From positions 248,001 to 312,000 of the forward strand of contig JACQAP010000019.1 of NCBI GenBank assembly GCA_016194905.1: a stretch of 64,000 nt of DNA, given 5' to 3'. Below the pieces are notes generated by a model that saw nothing but the letters and a program-made list of their open reading frames with translations, did no database searches and was not told where the DNA came from. This document shows, in pieces, positions 16,181 through 25,302 of this stretch (within the stretch, counting starts at the first letter, position 1; each line of letters begins with the position of its first letter). The DNA is from Betaproteobacteria bacterium (GTDB lineage Bacteria; Pseudomonadota; Gammaproteobacteria; Burkholderiales; JACQAP01). Both the position numbers and the translations under genes were made by a program.

Positions 16181-16426
16181 CTAACCGCGACCCATAACGT
16201 CATTAAGTAAGTGCAGCCGCGCCCGTTCCCGCAGAGAAAGTAACAATTTTTTCTCCACTCCTTCAACGGCCAACAGTTCTTGCAATGGGATGTAGGCCAC
16301 TTCCTCAATGATGGTCAGTCCCGCTACAACCAACGCAATTGCTACTTGTTCGTTAATGCCGAGCACGCGCATAAACATTTCGACGATAGAACGATCTGGT
16401 TCGTCCATTTCGGCCACTATGTTCAT
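16181..16426 (-). CDS. Free-standing NusA C-terminal acidic-repeat-like domain (first cassette)
   Basis: The 81-residue product reads IVEMFMRVLGINEQVAIALV, then a short turn and EEVAYIPLQELLAVEGVEKK, then LRERARLHLL. This is the helix-hairpin-helix acidic repeat of NusA (F..L.I.E..A..LV..G....EE.AY.P..ELL.IEG......LRERA), where in E. coli it contacts RNA polymerase alpha C-terminal domain and lambda N. Here only one repeat exists, without NusA N-terminal, S1 or KH domains. The frame is open upstream, but the ATG at 16426 begins where similarity begins. As the attI-proximal cassette it should be the best expressed one. Confidence 0.72.
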   Translation of the reverse strand: MNIVAEMDEPDRSIVEMFMRVLGINEQVAIALVVAGLTIIEEVAYIPLQELLAVEGVEKKLLLSLRERARLHLLNDVMGRG

Positions 16427-16576
16427 GCAATGCCGTCCTCCGATGTCAGGCCCAACTAGAAGTAGCAATCCCATTGACGGGATATTTTGCGTCAACTTGA
16501 CGGATAATCTGGCGGGGCGCATGATAACTACTGGATATATCAACAGTCCTCATCCCGGGAAACCTCCCATTAGGTC
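16427..16576 (-). promoter_or_regulatory. attI region between the first cassette and intI
   Basis: The insertion point should be a GTTRRRY-like site on the minus strand; GTTGATA (complement of 16538-16544) is the best placed candidate, and a GTTATCA at about 16524-16530 is another. GTTGATAT is also the distal core of the last-but-one attC at 7421. Promoters for the cassettes and for intI should lie here or within intI, but no clear -35/-10 pair could be identified. Confidence 0.4.
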
Positions 16577-17563
16577 ATGAACGCGCCCGATGCCACCGGA
16601 CCGAAGAAAAGCCTACTCTTGGACCGTGTCCGGGACAAGATCCGCCTGAAGCATTACAGCATCCGGACGGAATCGGCCTATGTCGATTGGGTACGCCGGT
16701 TCGTGGTGTTTCACCACCGTCGCCACCCGCGCGAACTCGGTCCCGAGCACGTGGAGGCATTCCTTTCCCACCTTGCCGTGCAGCGCAACGTAGCTGCCTC
16801 AACCCAGAACCAGGCCAAAAGTGCCTTGTTGTTTCTCTACAAGGAGGTGCTCGGCTCGGAACTGCCCTGGCTGGATAACGTGGAAAACGCCAAGCGGCCT
16901 CAACGCCTGCCTGTGGTGCTTAGCCGCACCGAAGTCGATGCGGTACTCGGCAGGATGCATGGCACCAATGGCCTGATTGCGCGGCTGCTGTACGGCTCGG
17001 GTTTGCGGATCATGGAGGCGGTCAGGCTACGGGTCAAGGATCTCGATTTGGAGAGTTGCGAAATCCTGGTCCGCGACGGTAAAGGTGCCAAGGACCGGGT
17101 GACGATGTTGCCGTCCAGTCTGGTCGATCCACTGCGTGCCCATCTGGTGCTCGTGCGCGAACTGCATGCTCAGGACTTGGCCGCAGGACTGCCCGGGGTT
17201 TATCTGCCGTATGCTCTGGATCGCAAGTATCCGAATGCTCCCCGGGAGTGGGCCTGGCAGTATGTGTTCCCGTCCGATCGTCTTTCCACCGACCCGCGAT
17301 CGGGCCTGCGGCGCCGGCATCACGTCGATGAACAGAATGTCCAGCGCGCGATGCGCCAGGCGCTGCGGGACGCAGGCGTGGCAAAACCCGCCACGCCGCA
17401 CACCCTGCGATACTCTTTCGCCACGCACCTGCTCCAGTCCGGCTACGACATTAGGACCGTGCAGGAACTGCTGGGCCACTCGGATGTTTCGACGACGATG
17501 ATCTACACGCATGTGTTGAATCGCGGTGGCCGGGGAGTGGTGAGCCCACTCGATGCGCGTTGA
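16577..17563 (+). CDS. intI: Integron integrase IntI (tyrosine recombinase)
   Basis: The 328-residue enzyme has the SAM-like N-terminal core-binding domain and the catalytic residues Arg144, Lys171 region, His275, Arg278, His301 and nucleophile Tyr310. The family-specific extra segment is present at about 205-233 ([16 protein letters not shown], then WQYVFPS), which distinguishes IntI from XerC/D. It recombines folded single-stranded attC sites with attI. It reads away from the cassettes, and its 3' end nearly touches the HIT gene. The array lies upstream of intI in the usual inverted layout. The gene looks intact. Confidence 0.96.
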   Translation: MNAPDATGPKKSLLLDRVRDKIRLKHYSIRTESAYVDWVRRFVVFHHRRHPRELGPEHVEAFLSHLAVQRNVAASTQNQAKSALLFLYKEVLGSELPWLDNVENAKRPQRLPVVLSRTEVDAVLGRMHGTNGLIARLLYGSGLRIMEAVRLRVKDLDLESCEILVRDGKGAKDRVTMLPSSLVDPLRAHLVLVRELHAQDLAAGLPGVYLPYALDRKYPNAPREWAWQYVFPSDRLSTDPRSGLRRRHHVDEQNVQRAMRQALRDAGVAKPATPHTLRYSFATHLLQSGYDIRTVQELLGHSDVSTTMIYTHVLNRGGRGVVSPLDAR

Positions 17564-17585
17564 GTCGACCCCGAATCCGGAAACC

Positions 17586-18011
17586 ATGAAGTCAGAAAAC
17601 TGTGTGCTTTGTGTCTCTCCCGGCGGCGAAGTGCTCTGGGACGACGGTTTCGCGCGCGTGGTGCTCGCGGGCGATGCGGATCACCCCGGATTCTGCCGGG
17701 TGATCCTGAATGATCACGCGAAGGAAATGACGGATTTGCCGGAGGCGGAGCGCGCGCGGCTGATGGGCATCGTCTATGCGGTCGAGGAATTGCTGCGCGA
17801 GCTGCTTGCGCCGGAAAAAATCAATCTCGCCAGTTTCGGCAATGTCGTGCCGCATCTGCACTGGCACGTCATACCGAGGTTCTCCGACGATCCGCATTTT
17901 CCGAATTCCGTCTGGTCGACCCGGGTGCGCGATGGCGCGCGTCCGCTGCCTGCGGGGTTCAATCGATTGCTGCGCCAGCGTTTGGGCGAGCTGCTCGGCC
18001 CGAAGCGCTAG
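17586..18011 (+). CDS. HIT family protein
   Basis: A 141-residue histidine-triad protein: NCVLC at the start and NLASFGNVVPHLHWHVIPRF with the HxHxH triad near residue 95. Such proteins hydrolyse dinucleotide polyphosphates or nucleoside phosphoramidates. ATG 17586 is preferred; the frame extends 11 codons upstream into the end of intI, but that part is not conserved. Its 3' end overlaps the phoR stop by 4 bp on the opposite strand, so the genes are convergent. Confidence 0.9.
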   Translation: MKSENCVLCVSPGGEVLWDDGFARVVLAGDADHPGFCRVILNDHAKEMTDLPEAERARLMGIVYAVEELLRELLAPEKINLASFGNVVPHLHWHVIPRFSDDPHFPNSVWSTRVRDGARPLPAGFNRLLRQRLGELLGPKR

Positions 18012-19339
18012 GCGGACTCTTTTGCGGGCGGTGCGTGGCTGGTGACCAGGCGGCGGGTATCGGGGAATACGACAGAAAACGTACTGCCGCTGCCCGGCGC
18101 GCTCTGGATATCGAATCGTGCCTGATGACGGTTCAGCACGTGCTTGACGATCGCAAGGCCCAGGCCGGTACCGCCGGTTTCACGCGAACGGCTGCGGTCC
18201 ACGCGATAGAAGCGCTCGGTCAGCCGGTCGATATGCTGCGGTTCGATGCCGATCCCGGTGTCGCGCACGGCGAACGTCGGATGACCATCGCGCATTTCCC
18301 AGCGTATTTCGATCTCGCCGCTTTCGGGCGTGTAGCGCACGGCGTTGCTGATCAGGTTGCCGAAAGCACTGCGTAATTCGTCGGCATTGCCTTTCAGCCA
18401 TTCGGCGCTTTCCAGCTTTACGCGAATCCGGTGGCGGCCAGCCGACAGCACCTGGGCGTCCTCGTGCAGCGCACGCAGCATTTCCGGCACGTTGACGTCT
18501 TCTTCCCGCAGTGGATTCTGGGTGCTCTCGAGCCGCGACAACGTGAGCAGATCCTCGACCAGTCGCGTCATCCGATTGGTCTGCTGTCGCATCAGTTCGA
18601 TGGCGCGTTTCGACATTTCCGGATCCGGTGCGTCCATGTCGTCCAGCGTTTCCAGGAAACCGCCGACGACGGTGAGCGGTGTGCGCAACTCGTGCGAAAC
18701 GTTGGCAACGAAATCGCGCCGTGTCGTTTCGAGGCGCTCCCAGCGGGTGATGTCGCGGCCGAGGATCAGTTTGCGGCTGTCGCCATAAGGCACTTGTTGC
18801 ACAGCCAGCACCATTTCGCCGCCCGGGCGCAACATTTTCAGCACCAGCGGTTCGCCGGCGTGATTCGACGACAGATGTTCGACGAACTGCGGCTGCCTGA
18901 GAATGTAAGTGATCTGCTGACCGCGGTCGCGCTGGTTGTCTAGGCCGAAATAATCCTCGGCTCTCGGATTGCACCATTCGATGCGATCGGCGGCGTCGAG
19001 GATGACGACCGCGTCCGGCAACGCTGCGCCCGCAAGCTGAAAGCCCGACAGCGCCTGGCCGAGCCGTTGTTCCGTAGCCCGCTGGCGCTTGAGCATCCTG
19101 AGCATGTGGGAAGACAGATATTCCCAGGCACCGGATCCCATCGGCATGCTCTGCGACCGCGGATTTTGCAACCACCGGTACAGCAGCGAGAGATTGCGCA
19201 GATGATGCAGCAGCAATCCGAGCAGCATCAGGCTGAGAAACAGCAGTGCGCCCCCGGAGCCCAGCATCGGCCAGGAAACAAGCGCAATCGCGCCGATCAG
19301 GACGACGGTGGAGAGGGGCCTGCCCCACATGAACTTCAA
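18008..19339 (-). CDS. phoR: Phosphate regulon sensor histidine kinase PhoR
   Basis: 443 residues: two N-terminal membrane helices (about 9-27 and 30-47), a PAS domain (about 105-190), a HisKA domain with phospho-accepting His216 in FVANVSHELRTPL, and an HATPase_c domain with the N box at Asn332, DTGIGI and GGTGLGLAIVKH. It sits directly downstream of phoB, with a 72-bp gap, on the same strand, the standard phoB-phoR arrangement. The kinase senses phosphate limitation through the Pst transporter and PhoU, neither of which is in the window. Confidence 0.93.
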   Translation of the reverse strand: MKFMWGRPLSTVVLIGAIALVSWPMLGSGGALLFLSLMLLGLLLHHLRNLSLLYRWLQNPRSQSMPMGSGAWEYLSSHMLRMLKRQRATEQRLGQALSGFQLAGAALPDAVVILDAADRIEWCNPRAEDYFGLDNQRDRGQQITYILRQPQFVEHLSSNHAGEPLVLKMLRPGGEMVLAVQQVPYGDSRKLILGRDITRWERLETTRRDFVANVSHELRTPLTVVGGFLETLDDMDAPDPEMSKRAIELMRQQTNRMTRLVEDLLTLSRLESTQNPLREEDVNVPEMLRALHEDAQVLSAGRHRIRVKLESAEWLKGNADELRSAFGNLISNAVRYTPESGEIEIRWEMRDGHPTFAVRDTGIGIEPQHIDRLTERFYRVDRSRSRETGGTGLGLAIVKHVLNRHQARFDIQSAPGSGSTFSVVFPDTRRLVTSHAPPAKESA

Positions 19340-19411
19340 GCGCTTCGTCCCTCGAATGAATCGGCGGGAATTATCGCAGAATTTTCCGACACCAATCCTG
19401 CATGGACTCGA

Positions 19412-20098
19412 TCAGCTTGCGGAGAAACGATAACCGGTGCCGCGCACGGTCTGTACCAGGCGGTCCAGTCCGGTGGGTTCGAGCGCCTTGCGCAGCCGCC
19501 GGATGTGCACGTCCACCGTGCGTTCCTCAACGAACACATGGTCGCCCCAGACCTGGTCGAGCAACTGGGTGCGCGAATGCACGCGTTCCGAATGCGTCAT
19601 CAGAAAGTGCAGCAATCGGAATTCGGTCGGCCCGAGCTCGACGGGTTCGCCGTTGCCGGTCACTCGATGGCTGGCCGGATCGAGCTTGAGGCCACCGAGC
19701 TGCACCATGTCGTCCGTCATCTCCGGGGCACGCCGGCGCAGCACCGCCTTGATGCGGGCATTCAACTCGCGGGGTGAAAAAGGCTTGGTGATGTAATCGT
19801 CGGCGCCGGTCTCCAGACCTTGCAGCTTGTCCTGTTCGTCGGAGCGCGCGGTCAGCATGATGATCGGTATCGAGCGGGTGCGCTTGTCGGCGCGCAATCG
19901 TCTCGCGAACTCGATGCCCGAGAGTCCGGGCAGCATCCAGTCCAGCAGAACCAAGTCAGGCAAGGCATTGGCCACGAGGTGGAGTGCCTGCTCGGCATTG
20001 TCGGCGCGCAACGGCTGATGGCCCGCCTGCTTCAGGTTGTAGGCGATCAGTTCCTGGATTGCCGGTTCGTCTTCGACGACGAGGATGGTGGCTGCCAT
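19412..20098 (-). CDS. phoB: Phosphate regulon response regulator PhoB
   Basis: 228 residues with a receiver domain (acidic pocket VVEDE, phospho-acceptor Asp53 in LLDWMLPG, conserved Lys in ITKPFSP) and an OmpR-type winged-helix DNA-binding domain ending in [11 protein letters not shown]. Phosphorylated by PhoR, it activates phosphate-starvation genes. ATG 20098 is chosen over one three codons upstream because it gives the standard [10 protein letters not shown] start and better spacing from GGGAA. A possible Pho box lies 50-70 bp upstream. Confidence 0.93.
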   Translation of the reverse strand: MAATILVVEDEPAIQELIAYNLKQAGHQPLRADNAEQALHLVANALPDLVLLDWMLPGLSGIEFARRLRADKRTRSIPIIMLTARSDEQDKLQGLETGADDYITKPFSPRELNARIKAVLRRRAPEMTDDMVQLGGLKLDPASHRVTGNGEPVELGPTEFRLLHFLMTHSERVHSRTQLLDQVWGDHVFVEERTVDVHIRRLRKALEPTGLDRLVQTVRGTGYRFSAS

Positions 20099-20149
20099 AA
20101 ATGACATTTCCCGCTTGATTTTTTACGTTTGCAATACTATGAAGCAAAT

Positions 20150-20167
20150 GTTACAAGCTCGTGACAT
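20150..20167 (-). promoter_or_regulatory. Possible Pho box upstream of phoB
   Basis: Read on the minus strand, ATGTCAC-GAGC-TTGTAAC shows two 7-bp half sites separated by 4 bp, the geometry of the PhoB site (consensus CTGTCAT twice). Matches are about 5 of 7 and 4 of 7. phoB autoregulation is common, which makes the position credible, but the match is imperfect. Confidence 0.42.
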
Positions 20168-20260
20168 GGTTGCGGGACGCCGGCACGGTTGACGGCTATG
20201 ATGGCGCCTGACGCAACCGTGCATTGTCCATTCCGAGAGCCGCCGTTTCCGACAGTAACC

Positions 20261-20677
20261 ATGGCAGGACTTCAGCCCGGGGCTCCTCGTCCCGTCGAAA
20301 TCAAATTGCATCAGAAGTCGCGCGTGCTGGAGATCAGCTTCGACGACGGCAAGAGCTATCGCCTGTCCTGCGAGTATCTCCGGGTGTATTCCCCGTCGGC
20401 GGAAGTGCGCGGGCACGGGCCCGGGCAGGAGGTCCTGCAGGAAGGTAAAAAGGAAGTGGAAATAACCGCAATCGAGCCGGTCGGCAACTATGCGGTCAAG
20501 CTGGTCTTCAGTGACGGCCACGACACCGGACTGTACTCCTGGGATTATCTGTACAGCCTTGGCGAAAATCAGCCCCGGCTATGGCAGCGGTATCTCGAAA
20601 GGATGGCTCTTGCCGGCGTGAACCGCGAGCCGGCAGGCAAGGCACCGCCGCCCGTATCCGGCTGGAAAAAGCTCTAA
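20261..20677 (+). CDS. DUF971 domain protein
   Basis: 138 residues: [20 protein letters not shown] and [14 protein letters not shown] followed by [27 protein letters not shown] are the hallmark blocks of DUF971, a small beta-rich domain also found at the N-terminus of gamma-butyrobetaine dioxygenase. Free-standing copies occur in Fe-S-related or ubiquinone-related gene neighbourhoods in betaproteobacteria, and here it lies 34 bp before ubiE. ATG 20261 is preferred; the upstream 24 codons are not conserved. Confidence 0.88.
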   Translation: MAGLQPGAPRPVEIKLHQKSRVLEISFDDGKSYRLSCEYLRVYSPSAEVRGHGPGQEVLQEGKKEVEITAIEPVGNYAVKLVFSDGHDTGLYSWDYLYSLGENQPRLWQRYLERMALAGVNREPAGKAPPPVSGWKKL

Positions 20678-20720
20678 CTCTTGGCTAACAAGAATCCTCC
20701 GCGGTGAGCGCTTGAATTCC

Positions 20721-21458
20721 ATGGACAAGAAAACCACGCACTTCGGATATCACGAAATCGCGGAGGAAGACAAGGCGAAGAAAGTCGCCGGCGTATTCAG
20801 TTCGGTTGCAAACCGTTACGACATCATGAACGACCTGATGTCGGCCGGACTGCACCGCCTGTGGAAGCGCTTCGCGGTCGAGATGAGTGCCGTGCGCGTT
20901 GGCGATCGTGTTCTGGATGTCGCCGGGGGAACAGGTGACCTCTCTTCGTTGTTCGCATCCCGTGTCGGCGAAGGCGGCGAAGTCTGGCTGACGGACATCA
21001 ATCGCGGGATGCTCGAACGCGGGCGCGATCGCCTGATCGATGCCGGCCGCTTGATGCCGGCTTTGCAGTGCGACGCCGAGCGGTTGCCGCTGCCGGATGA
21101 ATATTTCGATTGCGCGATCGTCGGCTTCGGCTTGCGCAACATGACACACAAGGACAGGGCTCTGGCGGAAATGCTGCGGGTCGTGCGCACCGGCGGCCGC
21201 GTGCTGGTGCTGGAGTTCTCCCAGGTCTGGCAGCCGCTGCGACCGGCTTACGACGCTTATTCGTTCAAGCTGCTGCCGCTGCTGGGCAGGCTCGTCACCG
21301 GCGATTCAGACAGCTATCGTTATCTCGTGGAATCGATTCGCAAGCATCCGGGCCAGGAAGAACTCAAGCAGATGATGGAGCAGGCCGGCTGCGTACGCGT
21401 CGAGTACTACAACCTGACCGCGGGCGTGGTGGCACTGCACATCGGCCACAAACTCTGA
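20721..21458 (+). CDS. ubiE: Ubiquinone/menaquinone C-methyltransferase UbiE
   Basis: 245 residues with UbiE signature [21 protein letters not shown] near the start, SAM-binding [12 protein letters not shown] and [14 protein letters not shown] in the middle. It methylates the benzoquinone ring carbon during ubiquinone synthesis. ATG 20721 is the conventional start; a TTG three codons earlier is possible. It heads the ubiE-ubiJ-ubiB cluster, with gaps of 4 and 17 bp, so the three are almost certainly one transcript. Confidence 0.96.
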   Translation: MDKKTTHFGYHEIAEEDKAKKVAGVFSSVANRYDIMNDLMSAGLHRLWKRFAVEMSAVRVGDRVLDVAGGTGDLSSLFASRVGEGGEVWLTDINRGMLERGRDRLIDAGRLMPALQCDAERLPLPDEYFDCAIVGFGLRNMTHKDRALAEMLRVVRTGGRVLVLEFSQVWQPLRPAYDAYSFKLLPLLGRLVTGDSDSYRYLVESIRKHPGQEELKQMMEQAGCVRVEYYNLTAGVVALHIGHKL

Positions 21459-21462
21459 CCCG

Positions 21463-22047
21463 ATGCTCGCTGTCCCTTTCAGTGCATTCGTCAATCACCT
21501 GCTCGCCCCGGCGGCATGGGCGCGGGAGAGCCTCGCCGCGCACGCCGGCAAGATCGCGGTGTTCGATCTGTTCCCGCTGCGCGTCGCGGTCGCCGTCGAT
21601 CCCGACGGAACGCTGCGCGCTGCGCCGGAGAACGCTTCGCCAGCAGTCACGATCCGCCTGACCCATGCCACCGCGCTGCAAATCCTCGCGGAAGGCGAGA
21701 ATGCCTGGCGCAAGACGAACGTGGAGGGCGATACCGAATTTGCGTCGGCCATTTCCAAGGTCGCGGCCAATCTGCGCTGGGACGTCGAAGAAGATTTGAG
21801 CCGGATGTTCGGCGACATCGCAGCGCATCGCCTGACCGAAGCCGGGCGCTCGGCCGCCGCGTGGCCGAAGCAGGCGGCGAGAAGTCTGGCGGGAAACGTC
21901 GCCGAATTTCTGACCGAGGAGAAACATCTGCTGGTCACGCCCTTGCGAGCCGCCGAGTTCGTGCGCGGCGTCGACGATCTGCGCGACGCCGTCGAGCGTC
22001 TCGACAAACGCATCGACCGCCTGCAACGGCAAGTCCGCGGCGACTGA
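21463..22047 (+). CDS. ubiJ: Ubiquinone biosynthesis accessory factor UbiJ (SCP2 domain)
   Basis: 194 residues with an SCP2 sterol-carrier-like N-terminal domain (about 15-110) and a C-terminal segment ending in a predicted coiled coil, [21 protein letters not shown]. UbiJ scaffolds the soluble Ubi complex and binds ubiquinone intermediates. Position between ubiE and ubiB is the conserved proteobacterial order and supports the name more than the sequence alone. Confidence 0.88.
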   Translation: MLAVPFSAFVNHLLAPAAWARESLAAHAGKIAVFDLFPLRVAVAVDPDGTLRAAPENASPAVTIRLTHATALQILAEGENAWRKTNVEGDTEFASAISKVAANLRWDVEEDLSRMFGDIAAHRLTEAGRSAAAWPKQAARSLAGNVAEFLTEEKHLLVTPLRAAEFVRGVDDLRDAVERLDKRIDRLQRQVRGD

Positions 22048-22064
22048 GACTGCGGCCAGCCCCC

Positions 22065-23588
22065 ATGCATCTGCTGCGGTTGCTGAAAATCATTCGTGTA
22101 TCGCTGCGCTACGGGCTCGACGAATTCTTCCTCGGCCACGAGCGCGTGCGGGGATTGCGGCCGCTGCTGTCGGCGGCATTGTTCTGGCGCCGGCTCGAAC
22201 GTCCTCGCGGCGAACGCTTGCGCCTCGCGCTGGAAGCGCTCGGACCGATATTCGTCAAGTTCGGCCAGGTATTGTCGACGCGGCGCGATCTGCTTCCGCT
22301 CGATATCGCGGACGAACTGGCGAAGTTGCAGGACAGGGTGCCGCCGTTCCCGGTCGAACGGGTCTATCGCACGCTCGAACGCACCTATCGCCTGCCGGTC
22401 GACCAAGTCTTCGAGCATTTCGACCCGATAGCGACTGCCAGCGCTTCGGTGGCACAGGTGCATCTGGCTGTATTGCCTGGGGGGCGCGAAGTCGCCGTCA
22501 AGGTATTGCGGCCCGGAATTGCGTCCGTGATCGTCGAGGACATCGCGCTGCTCAATGTCGCCGCCAGTCTGGTCGAGAAGCTCTGGGCGGACGGCCGCCG
22601 GCTCAAACCCAGGGAAGTAGTGGCAGAGTTCGAAAGGCATTTGAAAGACGAGCTCGATTTGATGCGCGAGGCGGCCAACGCCAGCCAACTGCGCCGCAAT
22701 TTCGAGAATTCGGCGCTGCTGCTCGTCCCGGAAATATTCTGGGACTTCTGCGGGTCCGAGGTCATGGTGATGGAGCGCATGATCGGCACACCGATTAGCC
22801 AGGTGAACCGGTTGCGTGCGCAAGGCATCGATGTCCCGAAGCTGGCGCGGGCAGGCGTGGAGATCTTCTTCACCCAGGTATTCCGCGACGGGTTTTTTCA
22901 TGCCGACATGCATCCGGGCAACATACTGGTGGCGTCCGACGGCCGTTACATTGCGCTCGACTTCGGCATCATGGGTACGCTCAACGAGGTTGACAAGAAT
23001 TACCTCGCGCAGAACTTCCTGGCTTTCTTCCGTCGCGATTACCGTCGCGTCTCGCAGATTCACATGGAGTCGGGCTGGATTCCTTCCGAAACCAGGATGG
23101 AAGAATTCGAGACGGCCATCCGCGCGGTTTGCGAACCGATTTTCAACAGGCCGCTCAGGGAAATCTCCTTCGGCAAGGTGCTGCTGCGCCTGTTCCAGAC
23201 TTCGCGGCGCTTCAACATCGAGATCCAGCCCCAACTGGTCCTGCTGCAGAAAACGCTGCTGAATATCGAAGGCCTGGGGCGCGATCTCGAACCGGATCTC
23301 GACCTGTGGACGACAGCCAAACCCTATCTGGAGCGCTGGATGTCGGAGCAGGTGGGCTGGCGCGGCCTGCTGCAGAACATCCGCAATGAAGCGCCCCAGT
23401 GGAGCGCACTGCTGCCGCAGTTGCCGCGCCTGCTGCACCGGGCGCTGTCCGATCGTTCCTCCCTGAACCTGCAGACGGCGGTCATGGCCCTGCTGTTGAG
23501 CCAGCGGCGCCACAACCGGCTGCTGGCCTGGATGCTCGCTGTTCTACTGGTTATCCTGGTTTTCGCAGCAGCCCGCTGGTTCGTCTGA
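22065..23588 (+). CDS. ubiB: Ubiquinone biosynthesis protein UbiB (ABC1/ADCK atypical kinase)
   Basis: 507 residues with the UbiB family KxGQ motif ([15 protein letters not shown]), A-rich loop ([11 protein letters not shown]), ATP-binding KVLRPG, catalytic MHPGNILV and ALDFGIMG, and one or two membrane helices at the C-terminus (about 475-503). It supports extraction of ubiquinone precursors from the membrane. The long frame is open further upstream, overlapping ubiJ, but ATG 22065 starts the conserved [12 protein letters not shown]. Confidence 0.95.
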   Translation: MHLLRLLKIIRVSLRYGLDEFFLGHERVRGLRPLLSAALFWRRLERPRGERLRLALEALGPIFVKFGQVLSTRRDLLPLDIADELAKLQDRVPPFPVERVYRTLERTYRLPVDQVFEHFDPIATASASVAQVHLAVLPGGREVAVKVLRPGIASVIVEDIALLNVAASLVEKLWADGRRLKPREVVAEFERHLKDELDLMREAANASQLRRNFENSALLLVPEIFWDFCGSEVMVMERMIGTPISQVNRLRAQGIDVPKLARAGVEIFFTQVFRDGFFHADMHPGNILVASDGRYIALDFGIMGTLNEVDKNYLAQNFLAFFRRDYRRVSQIHMESGWIPSETRMEEFETAIRAVCEPIFNRPLREISFGKVLLRLFQTSRRFNIEIQPQLVLLQKTLLNIEGLGRDLEPDLDLWTTAKPYLERWMSEQVGWRGLLQNIRNEAPQWSALLPQLPRLLHRALSDRSSLNLQTAVMALLLSQRRHNRLLAWMLAVLLVILVFAAARWFV

Positions 23589-23725
23589 GCCAGGCCCCGG
23601 CAATATCCCCGTCATCCGGGGGACATTTCGCGTTCATCTGTCTGTCACATTCGACCCCCAGAATTCGACCCCGTCAGGCACCTGCATGGTTCGGTGCGCA
23701 AGTTTTCAACTGGGAGAATTATTAA

Positions 23726-25231
23726 ATGGGACTCACGACCACGGCATCCAAGCGCTTGATTCTGGCAGCGGCGCTAGCCGGCCTGTTTGGCGGCGCCGTC
23801 ACGCCAGCGTTTGCCGACATGGAAACCCTGCTCGACAAGCTGCACGAGAAGGGCGTGTTGAGCGACGATGACTATGACCAAATGCGTACCGAAGCGCGTG
23901 CCGAACGGCGCGCCCAGGCACTGAAAAATGCCGGCGATGTGGAAAAAGAGCAAAGAGCCAAGGGAGCGTCTACCTCAACGCTCAAGGTCCCTGACGCTCT
24001 TAAGAGCATGGAACTTTACGGTGACCTGCGGTTGCGCTACGAGAACCGCATTGCCAGAGCGGCATCCGACGCCGCGACTTCCGAGGAGCGCCAACGCTGG
24101 CGTTACGCTCTCCGCGTCGGCCTGCGAGGCGACGTAAGCGACGATTTCTTTTACGGCATTCGCCTGGACACCGGCACCTATGGCCGGTCGGCATGGGTGA
24201 CGATGGCCGATGACAATGCTGCCGGTACGCCAGCTACCTCAAAGGCATCACAATCAAACAAGACCACCGATGCGGTTGCTGTCGGCCTTGCCTTTATCGG
24301 CTGGAAACCGACTGATTGGGCGCAAGTGATCGTCGGCCGTCAGAGCAACCCCCTCTATACCAGCGCGATGGTATGGGATCCGGACATCACCCCGGAGGGC
24401 CTGACCGAAAAGTTCAGCTACAAGCTCAATGACGAAGCGACCCTGTTCGCCACGGCCGGGCAGTTCCTTTACTCTCAGATCGGCAAGCGCACCGGCGCCT
24501 GGAACGGTGCAACGCTGAACGGCCCCAGCCTTGGATTTGGTACCAGCCAGTCGGCCATGCTGTTTGCAACGGAAGTGGGGGGTGCCTACAAGTTCTCCGA
24601 GAGCACGGCGGCGAAGGCGGCCTTGAACTACTACCACTATCGCCTGACCGCGGACGAAACCGTGTTCAACAGCAACTTCCAGGGCACGGGCGGCACCATC
24701 AATGATCTTGGCATCAAGAACCTGCAGGTCGTCGAGATCCCGATGGAAGTGCGCTTCCCGGTGTCCAGCCTTTCGGGGGCCGTGTTCGCCGACTATGCAT
24801 GGAACACCAAGGGCGACGACCGCGCCCGCCTGAGCGCCACGCCGAACATCACCGGCCAGAACAAGGCGATCATGATCGGTCTTTCGCTTGCCAGTTCTGG
24901 CGTGCCGCAGTCCCTGAACCAGGGCCCGACGCTGGGCAGTTCCGCCAAAAAAGGCACATGGGAAGTCCGTAGCTACTGGCAACGGACCGAACAGTTTGCA
25001 TTGGATCAGAACATGCTGGATTCCGACTACTTCGAGCGCACCAACGTGGTCGGTTACTTTCTGGCCGGCGCCTATAGCCCAGCAAACGGCATCATCACCA
25101 CGCTGCGCTACGGGCAGGCCAAGCGGCTCAACGACAACATGGGAACCGGTGGCTTCAACGACGACTCGTCGAACGTGGGCACCATCGACAAGTACCGGAT
25201 CATTCAGGCTGACTTGACGCTGCGGTTCTGA
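23726..25231 (+). CDS. Outer-membrane porin (Porin_5-like)
   Basis: 501 residues: signal peptide (cleavage after PAFA, about residue 30), a short charged helix (METLLDKLHEKGVLSDDDYDQM, possibly anchoring to peptidoglycan or trimerising), then a long beta-rich region beginning MELYGDLRLRYENR and ending IIQADLTLRF with a C-terminal aromatic residue, as in outer-membrane barrels. Substrate is unknown. A ribosome binding site GGGAG lies 9 bp before the ATG, and a strong terminator follows, so the gene is a single unit. Confidence 0.85.
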   Translation: MGLTTTASKRLILAAALAGLFGGAVTPAFADMETLLDKLHEKGVLSDDDYDQMRTEARAERRAQALKNAGDVEKEQRAKGASTSTLKVPDALKSMELYGDLRLRYENRIARAASDAATSEERQRWRYALRVGLRGDVSDDFFYGIRLDTGTYGRSAWVTMADDNAAGTPATSKASQSNKTTDAVAVGLAFIGWKPTDWAQVIVGRQSNPLYTSAMVWDPDITPEGLTEKFSYKLNDEATLFATAGQFLYSQIGKRTGAWNGATLNGPSLGFGTSQSAMLFATEVGGAYKFSESTAAKAALNYYHYRLTADETVFNSNFQGTGGTINDLGIKNLQVVEIPMEVRFPVSSLSGAVFADYAWNTKGDDRARLSATPNITGQNKAIMIGLSLASSGVPQSLNQGPTLGSSAKKGTWEVRSYWQRTEQFALDQNMLDSDYFERTNVVGYFLAGAYSPANGIITTLRYGQAKRLNDNMGTGGFNDDSSNVGTIDKYRIIQADLTLRF

Positions 25232-25273
25232 TCCGTTCGGTCGTAGTGACCGACACTCTTCCGGGAAAATCAC

Positions 25274-25302
25274 CGGGCGCCAATAGGGCGCCCGTTTTTT
25301 TT
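25274..25302 (+). terminator. Rho-independent terminator of the porin gene
   Basis: An 8-bp perfect stem CGGGCGCC/GGCGCCCG with loop AATAG (25274-25294) is followed by eight T residues. It lies 43 bp after the porin stop codon. Confidence 0.92.

Larger units (their letters stand above)
6550..17563 (-). mobile_element. Chromosomal integron: intI plus about eleven cassettes
   Basis: An integron integrase (16577-17563) is read on the plus strand, and to its left a chain of minus-strand genes is separated by imperfect palindromes bounded by RYYYAAC and GTTRRRY core sites, the hallmarks of attC. Convincing attC sites are at 16077-16140, 15550-15615, 14850-14904, 14304-14375, 13684-13746, 12618-12680, 8014-8078 and 7421-7463, and one more is split by insertion sequences. 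Cassette genes are short and mostly unknown, several lack a ribosome binding site, and their base composition varies from cassette to cassette. The distal boundary is placed at GCATAAC (6553-6559), right after the preceding gene. Confidence 0.92.

Noticed and set aside
16427-16543. Longer version of the NusA-like cassette gene starting at 16543
   Set aside because: The extra codons run through the attI region and have no similarity to the acidic repeat; the ATG at 16426 coincides with the start of the conserved domain.
23625-23660. CTGTCTGTCAC upstream of the porin as a Pho box
   Set aside because: The two half-sites do not have the required 11-bp period.
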